Both the position numbers and the translations under genes were made by a program. The notes beneath the pieces were generated by a model. The model saw only the letters and a program-made list of their open reading frames with translations. It was not told where the DNA came from and did no database searches. From JBCAWW01 sp045106675 (GTDB taxonomy: Bacteria > Bacteroidota > Bacteroidia > J057), in contig JBGCFA010000467.1 of the NCBI GenBank assembly GCA_045106675.1, positions 1 through 39,109 of the forward strand: DNA of 39,109 nucleotides, read 5' to 3'. This document shows, piece after piece, positions 14,700-21,755 of this stretch. Within the stretch, counting starts at the first letter, position 1. Every line of letters starts with the position of its first letter.

Positions 14700-17600
14700 A
14701 TGCGCTTCAAAAATACTACTCTACTACTGCTACTGAGTTTGCCTAGTTTCCTCTCGGCTCAAATTCGTTTCAATGAGGTCATGAATTGGAATACGGCTAT
14801 CGAGGCCGGCCAAGGCTATCAAGGACATTGTGATTGGATCGAATTTCAGGTCACCGAGGATATCAATCTCGATCAATGGACTTTGAGCGATGATCCCGAA
14901 AATCCCAAACGTTGGGCGTTCCCAGCAAGGGATGCTCTAAGCGCTGGCGAATACCTTGTCGTCTTTGCTGATGGGTTTGATATCAGTCTACACACCAATT
15001 TTAAACTCAAACCTAGTGGCGAATGGATCGGGATATTTGGGCCAGATGACGTGATTGTCGATAGTATGACGCTCCCTTATATCGGCCGTAATTATGCGTA
15101 TGGCCGCAATCTCGATACCGATCAGTGGGGCTGGTACGATGAGCCTAGTCCGGGATTAGCCAATGAGACGCCTTGGTATCGCGGCCTTGCCGAACGCCCC
15201 GTCTTCTCGCATTTACCTGCTTTTTTTGAGAGTACGCAGAGCATCACCATTGCGCATGATGATCCTCAAGCGACGATCCGCTATACCTTTGGCGGCGATC
15301 CTGTACACGAAGAAAGCCCCATCCATGCGAGTCCTATTGTACTCACTAATACCAATGTGATCCAAGCGAAAGCATATGTAGAGGGGATGCTGCCTTCGGA
15401 ATTGGTTACACGCACCTTTTTTGTCAATGAATTAGCTCCAATGATACCCGTGCTTTCGATCACCACTGATCCTGCCAATCTCTGGGATAATCAGATTGGG
15501 ATTTATGTGACTGGCAGCAATGGCATCAGAGATAATGGTCCCGCGACCGATCCACCGCGTAATTGGAACCAGCCTTGGGAAAAAGAAAGTATGTTGGAGT
15601 ATTTAGATGCTGAGCAGGAATTTGCCTTTGAGCAAAAGGTCGGAATAAAAATATTTGGGGGTTGGAGTCGCGCTTTTGAGCAAAAATCATTGTCTGTATT
15701 TGCACGCAAAGAATATGGCGAAAACCGATTTCACTATCCTTTTTTCAGTGAAAAAGCCTTTCCAGAGTACAAATCTTTCATCCTCCGCAATTCTGGCAAT
15801 GATTGGTCGGGTGCTGGCGGTACAATGATTCGAGATGCTTTTCAACAAACTTTTAGTGTGGGAAGGATGGAAATCGACCATCAGGCCTATCAGCCTACCG
15901 CACTCTTTCTCAATGGCGAGTATTGGGGGATTCACAATCAACGTGAAAAGCTCAACGAAAACTACCTCTACAACAATCACCTCATCAATGAAGATGAAGT
16001 AGATCTACTAAAAAATGATCGAGAGGCTTTCAATGGCAATTCTCGTAACTACAATGAGATGCTGGACTTTGTCAAAGGGCATCCGATGAACTTTGAGTAT
16101 AATTACGAATTAGCTAAGCAGATGATTGATATGCAGGAGTTTATGGATTATCAAATCCTGCAAATTTACATCAATAATCAAGATTGGCCGGGCAATAATA
16201 TCAAGTTTTGGCGTGCACATGCGCCGGGTTCTCGTTGGCGATGGTTGCTCTATGATACAGATTTTGGCTTTGGAATCTGGGGCTCTCAGCCTACAGAAAA
16301 TACCCTTAGTTTTGCTTTGGAGCAATTTGGACCGGGCTGGCCCAATCCTCCTTGGGCTACCCAATTATTTCGTTCATTAAGTGAGAGTCCTGATTTTCGA
16401 AGAGAGTTTGCCCAGCGCTATCTCAGTCAAATCAATTATAATTTCACCCCAGATCGAGTTAATCATTTCACCGATAGTCTTTCCCAAAATATTGATGTCG
16501 CTATTCGGCATCATTTCACTCGTTGGGGGGGACAATACTTTACCTGGCTAGATCTAATCAAAAGAATGCAATCTTTTGGACAGGTGAGACCTCAGTATGC
16601 ACGACAACATTTACGGAGTGGATTTGGGCTAGGTGGGGAGGTCCAGATGCGTATTTGGTGGCCTGATAATGAGCAAGGAGGCAGTGTCAAAGAACAGTCT
16701 TATCGTATGCAAGATGGCGTTCTCGGTAATTATTTTACTAAGCTCCCCCTCAACCTACAAGCGCTACCGGATCGAGGCTTTGAGTTCAAAGGTTGGGCGC
16801 TATATCCTTGGCCGAGTGATAGCTTGCCTCCTGCGGAGAACGCTAAACTCTATGGGATGCCTCGCTTTGATCAAACATTGGATTCTAGTCGATGGATAAG
16901 ACCTCAGTTCGTTCCTTTAGATGTAAAGATAGGGAGCCTGGCGTTGGGCGCCCAAAACACTGAAATCGGCCTCTATAATCCGACCGAACAAACTCAATAT
17001 CTCAGTGGCTATCGACTGCAAGGAAGTGTCGATACTGTCTTGGCTTCAGGGACGATATTGGAAGCAGGAGCATGGTTGTCGCTCAGGATAGATGTGCCGC
17101 TAGACACATTTACCTTGATGCTGAGACATCCAATCGGATATACTGTTGATTCGCTCACTTTTAAGCAAGGCTATTGGCCGGGAGGCGATACTTATCATCT
17201 GCGACATCCTCAACTCAATAATACAGATGCTTCAAATTGGCGTTCCGTGCCACGGGACCAAGCCCTAAAGTGGGAAAGCTGGTTAAGTGATCTGAAAATC
17301 AATGAATTGGTAGCAGATAATGTGGAAGGTATCCGTGATGAGGAGAAGGAAGCCGCAGATTGGCTCGAAATTCATAATCCTTCTGATCGATTAGTTGATA
17401 TTGGCGGTATGTATTTGACGGATGATCTAGATCGTCCCTATCGTTGGCAGATCCCGATGGACGCGCCTTTGGAAACTACGATCTTGTCGGATGGATATTT
17501 ACGATTATGGGCAGATGGCGATAGTAGTGATGGACCTTTGCATTTGCCATTTAAACTCAGCAAAGGAGGCGAAACGATCTATCTATATGAAAGAGGCGGA

Positions 17601-18299
17601 CTATTGGTCGACTCTTTGGCTTATCCCGCTTTGGGACAAGATTCGGCTTATGCTCGTTCCTCCAATACAAATATTGTGGGCATGATCATTCCACTAATCA
17701 CAACTACTCCTGCTGGCCCCAATGTGTTTGATAATCAGAAGCCGGTATTTACCTCAGAAGCCTTACGCGAAGCGAGTCCCCAAAAGACCTATCGTTATCA
17801 AGCGACTACTTCTGATCCTAATGGCGATCAGATCTGGCAAGAAGTGATTTCTTTACCTCAATGGGCCTTCTATAGCACTTCGACCAATGGTAGTGGTACT
17901 ATTTCGGGCACTCCGCAAAAAACGGATATTGGCGAACATCTGGTGATTTTGAGAGCTTGGGATGGTTTTACGCAAAGCCATGTCTATCAATCTTTTACGA
18001 TAGTGATCAGAGATCCTGCAGAGGAGCGTGTGTTGACATTAGCTAATAAAGAGGGCATTCTATTTCCTAATCCAACTGAGGGTTTGATAAGCTATATGGC
18101 TGTATATGAGCCCGGTACTAATCTGAAAGTAAAGATTGTGGACACGAGCGGACGAGAAGTATGGACAAAGGAGTATATAAGCTCCGCTGAGATTTGGCGA
18201 CAAGATATAGATCTCTCAGCCTTAAGCGCAGGGATTTATCTCTTTCAGGTATGGGAGGGCGAGCAGCTTATGGATTGGCACAAAGTGCTTGTGAAGTAG
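14700..18299 (+). CDS. secreted CotH kinase-like protein with lamin-tail domains and a T9SS sorting domain
   Basis: 1199 residues. A signal peptide ends near SFLSAQ. A lamin-tail domain follows (about 20-150; IRFNEVMNWN, DWIEFQ, YLVVFADG), then a chitobiase-like C-terminal domain (165-240), then the CotH kinase domain (about 300-600) with KIFGGWSRAFEQKSL, FILRNSGNDW, NGEYWGIHNQREKLNE and the metal-binding LLYDTDFGFG near 517. A second lamin-tail domain starts near 866, an Ig-like putative adhesion domain near 1010, and a type IX secretion C-terminal domain near 1119 (FPNPTEG...SAGIYLFQVW). CotH proteins phosphorylate coat proteins in spore formers; here the protein should be exported and attached to the surface, with an unknown target. 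At least three repeat elements lie in the coding sequence, on both strands. Confidence 0.9.
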   Translation: MRFKNTTLLLLLSLPSFLSAQIRFNEVMNWNTAIEAGQGYQGHCDWIEFQVTEDINLDQWTLSDDPENPKRWAFPARDALSAGEYLVVFADGFDISLHTNFKLKPSGEWIGIFGPDDVIVDSMTLPYIGRNYAYGRNLDTDQWGWYDEPSPGLANETPWYRGLAERPVFSHLPAFFESTQSITIAHDDPQATIRYTFGGDPVHEESPIHASPIVLTNTNVIQAKAYVEGMLPSELVTRTFFVNELAPMIPVLSITTDPANLWDNQIGIYVTGSNGIRDNGPATDPPRNWNQPWEKESMLEYLDAEQEFAFEQKVGIKIFGGWSRAFEQKSLSVFARKEYGENRFHYPFFSEKAFPEYKSFILRNSGNDWSGAGGTMIRDAFQQTFSVGRMEIDHQAYQPTALFLNGEYWGIHNQREKLNENYLYNNHLINEDEVDLLKNDREAFNGNSRNYNEMLDFVKGHPMNFEYNYELAKQMIDMQEFMDYQILQIYINNQDWPGNNIKFWRAHAPGSRWRWLLYDTDFGFGIWGSQPTENTLSFALEQFGPGWPNPPWATQLFRSLSESPDFRREFAQRYLSQINYNFTPDRVNHFTDSLSQNIDVAIRHHFTRWGGQYFTWLDLIKRMQSFGQVRPQYARQHLRSGFGLGGEVQMRIWWPDNEQGGSVKEQSYRMQDGVLGNYFTKLPLNLQALPDRGFEFKGWALYPWPSDSLPPAENAKLYGMPRFDQTLDSSRWIRPQFVPLDVKIGSLALGAQNTEIGLYNPTEQTQYLSGYRLQGSVDTVLASGTILEAGAWLSLRIDVPLDTFTLMLRHPIGYTVDSLTFKQGYWPGGDTYHLRHPQLNNTDASNWRSVPRDQALKWESWLSDLKINELVADNVEGIRDEEKEAADWLEIHNPSDRLVDIGGMYLTDDLDRPYRWQIPMDAPLETTILSDGYLRLWADGDSSDGPLHLPFKLSKGGETIYLYERGGLLVDSLAYPALGQDSAYARSSNTNIVGMIIPLITTTPAGPNVFDNQKPVFTSEALREASPQKTYRYQATTSDPNGDQIWQEVISLPQWAFYSTSTNGSGTISGTPQKTDIGEHLVILRAWDGFTQSHVYQSFTIVIRDPAEERVLTLANKEGILFPNPTEGLISYMAVYEPGTNLKVKIVDTSGREVWTKEYISSAEIWRQDIDLSALSAGIYLFQVWEGEQLMDWHKVLVK
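15182..15198 (+). repeat. hairpin-AACGCC element inside a coding sequence
   Basis: CGGC-CTT-GCCG-AACGCC, perfect stem. The 17 bases 15181-15197 are identical to 34800-34816 in another gene but are read there in a different frame. Confidence 0.8.
16828..16844 (+). repeat. hairpin-AACGCT element inside a coding sequence
   Basis: CTCC-TGC-GGAG-AACGCT, perfect stem with a sequence unrelated to the common CCGC/GCGG stem. It encodes PPAENA in the CotH-type protein. Confidence 0.75.
16940..16953 (-). repeat. weak hairpin-AACGCC candidate
   Basis: Minus strand GGG-CG-CCC-AACGCC. The loop would be only two bases or the stem shorter, so this is a marginal family member in the CotH-type gene. Confidence 0.35.
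17239..17255 (-). repeat. hairpin-AACGCC element inside a coding sequence
   Basis: Minus strand CCGT-GGC-ACGG-AACGCC, perfect stem, different loop. It is antisense to the CotH-type gene, so the family is not tied to the coding strand. Confidence 0.75.
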
Positions 18300-18389
18300 G
18301 ATGTATTCGATGGCCAATATTGAATATCACAGGTTCAAGCTTGAAGGAGCTACTTTTACATTGACTTTCGATATGGTACTTTACTTGCC

Positions 18390-18406
18390 CCGCTTCGCGG
18401 AACGCT
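18390..18406 (+). repeat. hairpin-AACGCT element (consensus copy)
   Basis: CCGC-TTC-GCGG-AACGCT followed by TCTCC, the best match to the intergenic consensus in the window. Confidence 0.88.
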
Positions 18407-18438
18407 TCTCCTTCTCGCTGAGAATGTGGATGAGTTCT

Positions 18439-18455
18439 GGCGTTCTGCGAAGTAG
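18439..18455 (-). repeat. hairpin-AACGCC element
   Basis: Minus strand CTAC-TTC-GCAG-AACGCC. The plus-strand transcript pairs with one G.U wobble. It faces the + copy 32 bases upstream. Confidence 0.7.
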
Positions 18456-18651
18456 CAAAGAAGGAAAAAAACGCCTCTCCTCATGGCAAAATATAAGTAA
18501 AACGAAGATATGGGGTATCTCTTACCTCTATTGAACGACAAAACCTTCTGATTTCTTTCTCGTTAAAGATTGTCCGTGTTTTCCTCCGATTTTGGGCAGG
18601 AAAATGCATATTTTTAGCTCCCGATTATTTGGGACTACTGAACTATTGCAT

Positions 18652-19359
18652 ATGAATAATTATAATCCTTCCTATTTCACCGAAAGAGTTTCCGATTGGA
18701 AAAAGCGCTCAAGTAAAAACCCTTGGACAGTATTCAAAATCATGTCTGAGTTTGTAGAGGGCTTTGAAAAGATGGCTGAGATAGGTCCTTGCGTTTCAAT
18801 ATTTGGCTCAGCTCGTACCCAGCCTGGTACTCCTTATTATGAGTTAGCCACTCAGACCGCCGCCAAGCTCACAGAGGCAGGATTTGGCGTTATCACCGGA
18901 GGTGGACCCGGTATTATGGAAGCTGCTAATAAAGGTGCATTTGAGGAAAAAGGGACCTCTGTCGGTCTGAACATTGAATTGCCCTTTGAGCAAAACCATA
19001 ATCCTTATATCGATGCAGATAAAAATATCGATTTCAATTACTTCTTTGTTCGCAAAGTGATGTTTGTAAAATACTCACAAGGCTTTGTCGTACTTCCTGG
19101 AGGTTTTGGCACCTTAGATGAGTTATTTGAAGCCTTGACTTTGATTCAGACCCATAAGATCAATCAATTTCCGGTAGTATTAGTTGGCAAAAGTTTTTGG
19201 TCAGGCCTGATAGATTGGATCAAAGCTACTTTAAGAGATGAGTTTAAGACGATCTCTCCTAAGGATATTGATTTATTTCACTTAGTAGATACTGCCGAAG
19301 AAGTAGTGGAGGTAATTACAAAGCATTACTCCAATCACGTAGTAAAGCCTAACTTCTAG
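18652..19359 (+). CDS. LOG-family protein (TIGR00730, nucleoside 5'-monophosphate phosphoribohydrolase-like)
   Basis: A Rossmann-fold LOG protein. The family hydrolyses the N-glycosidic bond of nucleoside 5'-monophosphates, including cytokinin forms. The signatures are GGGPGIMEAANKGA (about residue 83) and PGGFGTLDELFEALTLIQTHKI (about 149), which bind phosphate and hold the catalytic Arg/Glu region. I use the ATG at 18652 (MNNYNPSYFTERVSDW); the upstream ATG at 18592 adds 20 residues with no family look. At 235 residues it is typical of the longer Bacteroidota type. It is flanked by non-coding gaps and is probably transcribed alone. Confidence 0.9.
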   Translation: MNNYNPSYFTERVSDWKKRSSKNPWTVFKIMSEFVEGFEKMAEIGPCVSIFGSARTQPGTPYYELATQTAAKLTEAGFGVITGGGPGIMEAANKGAFEEKGTSVGLNIELPFEQNHNPYIDADKNIDFNYFFVRKVMFVKYSQGFVVLPGGFGTLDELFEALTLIQTHKINQFPVVLVGKSFWSGLIDWIKATLRDEFKTISPKDIDLFHLVDTAEEVVEVITKHYSNHVVKPNF

Positions 19360-19651
19360 TACGCTCAAGCGTAAAATACAACCTTACAGAGCTTAATTCG
19401 TACCATTCAATTAGACTTAACCCAATTAATATACTAGGGTGTATAACTTGTTGCTGTTCCCAGAAATTACGAATGAAAGAAAAAACGCAAATCTGTCGCA
19501 AAAATGTTAATCACTAAGACGAGATTTGCCGCCATACGATTTTCTGACAACACAGCGTTCTTATCCACATTAATACAGACTGGTCGCTTTTTCCAAACAC
19601 AGACCCACTTTTTGACCAGTCCACTTTTACGGCAAACACAAACACCTTCTT
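19360..19651. other. 292-bp intergenic region, no gene seen
   Basis: An A/T-rich gap before the lytic transglycosylase. It contains a short ACGCT/AGCGT hairpin just after the LOG stop and an inverted pair GACTGGTC (19578-19585) / GACCAGTC (19614-19621) that could be an operator upstream of the transglycosylase. Nothing else was recognised. Confidence 0.4.
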
Positions 19652-20686
19652 ATGTCTAAACTGGTCTATTTTCTCATCCCATTTGGGATATTGTGTAGCG
19701 GCATAGCTATTACACAATCTCACCGAAGCGGACCCTTGCCAGCGAACCAGTTCGATGAACTCAAGCATTTATCTGCTCAAGTCAGTGTGATCAATACTGA
19801 TGCTCCTATTGGGCTTAACTTCAGTGGTGAAAGAGTACCACTCGAAGATAAGCAAGTCAATAAGCGGATGGAGCGTGAGATCAACAAGAACATGAAATAT
19901 CAAGCGGCGACCATGCAGACCTTTAAGCGTGCATACCGCTACAAAGCTGATTTCTTGAAGACTCTCCGTCGTAAAGGAGTGCCTGAAGATTTTTTCTATA
20001 TGGCAGTGGCAGAGAGTAATCTCTCCAATGCCAAATCGCCTGTCGGTGCTAAAGGTTTTTGGCAGTTCATGCGTTCAACAGCGTTGTATTACCGACTTGA
20101 AGTTTCTGAAACTGTAGATGAGCGCTATCATCCTGAAAAAGCAACTGCTGCTGCTTGTCAGTATCTATTAGATGCCCATAAGCAACTCGGTAGTTGGACT
20201 TTGGTGGCTGCGGCTTACAATATGGGTTCAGGTGGTATTCAGAAAGCAATGCGCCGTAATGGGCATAGAGATTACTATCGTCTTGATCTCAATCGTGAGA
20301 CAAGTCAGTATATGTATCGGATATTGGGTTATAAAATAGTGATGGAAGAGCCCTTCCGTTTTGGCTTTAGCCTCAATGAACGCAAGATGTATCGTCCGAT
20401 ACCTTATTATACTGTCAACGTAACTCAGTCCATCGAAGACTTGGTCGCCTTTGCTCACGACAATGATCATACTTACCGTGAGTTGAAGACGCTCAATCCT
20501 TGGTTGATCTCTGATCACCTTGAGGTTGCCGAAGGCAAGAGTTATCAGCTTCGCTTCCCACTAGCCAAAGAATGGGACGCTAGCGAAATGCTAGTAGAAA
20601 ATGCAGAGCAGCTTGACCAAATTGACGCCGCTTATCTGCTAAGAGCAGAAGTGCCTAGTGTTGAAGAAATCGCTAGCGCAGAATAA
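19652..20686 (+). CDS. lytic transglycosylase, SLT domain (MltD-like)
   Basis: A murein-cleaving lytic transglycosylase of 344 residues with a signal peptide (LVYFLIPFGILCSGIAITQS). The SLT core begins with FLKTLRRKGVPEDFFYMAVAESNLSNAKSPVGAKGFWQFM; Glu121 in AESNLS is the catalytic acid, GAKGFWQFM is the next conserved block, and AAYNMGSGGIQKA completes the fold. A LysM-like segment at the C-terminus (YTVNVTQSIEDLVAFAHDNDHTYRELKTLNPWL) probably binds peptidoglycan. It acts in the periplasm in wall turnover. A strong terminator follows at once, so it ends its own transcript. Confidence 0.92.
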   Translation: MSKLVYFLIPFGILCSGIAITQSHRSGPLPANQFDELKHLSAQVSVINTDAPIGLNFSGERVPLEDKQVNKRMEREINKNMKYQAATMQTFKRAYRYKADFLKTLRRKGVPEDFFYMAVAESNLSNAKSPVGAKGFWQFMRSTALYYRLEVSETVDERYHPEKATAAACQYLLDAHKQLGSWTLVAAAYNMGSGGIQKAMRRNGHRDYYRLDLNRETSQYMYRILGYKIVMEEPFRFGFSLNERKMYRPIPYYTVNVTQSIEDLVAFAHDNDHTYRELKTLNPWLISDHLEVAEGKSYQLRFPLAKEWDASEMLVENAEQLDQIDAAYLLRAEVPSVEEIASAE

Positions 20687-20717
20687 ATTGAGCTAATCTA
20701 AAGGATTTAACATATAG

Positions 20718-20753
20718 AAAAGGCGAAGTATCTGAAAAGATACTTCGCCTTTT
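20718..20753. terminator. bidirectional Rho-independent terminator
   Basis: A perfect 16-bp stem (20718-20733 with 20738-20753) with a GAAA tetraloop, ending in a T run on each strand. It lies between the convergent lytic transglycosylase and SDR genes and can stop both. Confidence 0.95.
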
Positions 20754-20769
20754 TTGATGCATGATATTG

Positions 20770-21477
20770 CTATTTGCTTGGAGGTACTGAGGGTCTTACC
20801 TCTACCTTGCTAGGCAAAGTGCGTGGGTGCATCTCTAAGAGATCAATTACGATTTGTCCAAGGTCTTCTGGCTGAATCTTCCAAGCATCAGCATCGCTTG
20901 GGGTATGCTCATTGAAATGGGTGGCGACGGAGCCAGGCATTATGGTCGTTACCTTGATACCATATTTGCGTAAGTCTAGCATGATTGCCTGAGTAAAGCC
21001 TACCAAGCCAAATTTACTTGCATTATAGGCTGATCCATTTTGAAAGAAGTTGGTCCCAGCCAAACTCGCGATGGTCATGATATAGCCTTTGGTCTCCTTG
21101 AGAGCAGGGATACAAGCCTTCACGGTATGAAATACGCCCGTGAGATTGATGTCAATAATGGCGTTCCAATCATCAGCGCTCATATCTTCGATAGACGCAA
21201 ATTTGCCCACGCCTGCATTGGCAATACAGACATCTAATCTGCCCCAAGTTTCGATTACTTTTGCGATCGCTGCTTTTTCTTCCGCTAGATCGCGAACGTC
21301 TGATTGTATCGTGAGGATCTCTCCGCCATCGACTTTGGCTAGATAGGCTGCCGCTGCGTCCAAAGAAGCTTGGTTTCTACCTGTGATAGCCACTTTCATG
21401 TTTTTTCGGAGCATCGCTTCGGCGATACCTAGGCCAATGCCTTTTGATCCTCCGGTGATATAGGCGACTTTATCCAT
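20770..21477 (-). CDS. short-chain dehydrogenase/reductase (SDR)
   Basis: A classical SDR of 235 residues from the ATG at 21477. TGGSKGIG (8-15) binds the dinucleotide, IANAG (85-89) stabilises the core, and the tetrad is Asn111, Ser138, Tyr151 and Lys155 (AYNASK). An upstream in-frame ATG at 21603 adds 42 hydrophobic residues with no match to the family, so I reject it. Arg34 after the second strand (ITGRNQ) favours NADP over NAD. The substrate cannot be deduced. It is divergent from uvrA and convergent with the transglycosylase. Confidence 0.92.
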   Translation of the reverse strand: MDKVAYITGGSKGIGLGIAEAMLRKNMKVAITGRNQASLDAAAAYLAKVDGGEILTIQSDVRDLAEEKAAIAKVIETWGRLDVCIANAGVGKFASIEDMSADDWNAIIDINLTGVFHTVKACIPALKETKGYIMTIASLAGTNFFQNGSAYNASKFGLVGFTQAIMLDLRKYGIKVTTIMPGSVATHFNEHTPSDADAWKIQPEDLGQIVIDLLEMHPRTLPSKVEVRPSVPPSK

Positions 21478-21725
21478 AGTTATTTCTTCTGTTTTAAGGG
21501 TATATAAATGATGGGCTAAGTTTACAAAAAACTGTAAACAAGCAACTACTAAAATAGGTTTTGAAATTGAAGTTAAGCTAAATATAAAACATCCATCCAG
21601 CAAAAAATGTTGGTAAATGATGCGAATATTGTTAGTATTTGCTAAATTTATAGTAATCTATGACTCCAAAAGAAGCAATGAGAAATCCTTTACTTTCAAT
21701 ATGAAAATCTCACGCTGAATTTGTG

Positions 21726-21733
21726 TAAATTTG
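21726..21733 (+). promoter_or_regulatory. candidate Bacteroidota -7 box for uvrA
   Basis: TAAATTTG matches the TAnnTTTG -7 consensus of Bacteroidota sigma factors exactly and lies 22 bp before the uvrA ATG. No good -33 TTTG box is found at the usual distance, so the call is weak. Confidence 0.3.
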
Positions 21734-21755
21734 CCCCGTCAAATCCCGATAAGGT

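Larger units (their letters stand above)
18300..18651. other. 352-bp intergenic region with an inverted pair of repeat elements
   Basis: Between the CotH-type gene and the LOG gene. It holds elements at 18390-18406 (+) and 18439-18455 (-). A 77-codon frame at 18301-18534 is made up partly of these repeats and looks like no protein. The LOG promoter probably lies after 18540, but no clear box was found. Confidence 0.5.

Noticed and set aside
18301..18534. 77-codon frame after the CotH-type gene
   Set aside because: It reads through two repeat elements, has no similarity to known proteins and starts directly at the preceding stop.
19549..19554. AGCGTT in the gap before the lytic transglycosylase
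   Set aside because: The flanking bases do not form a stem, so it is not counted as an element. Similar bare AACGCT/AGCGTT words at 1876, 2055, 20052 and 23658 were rejected for the same reason.
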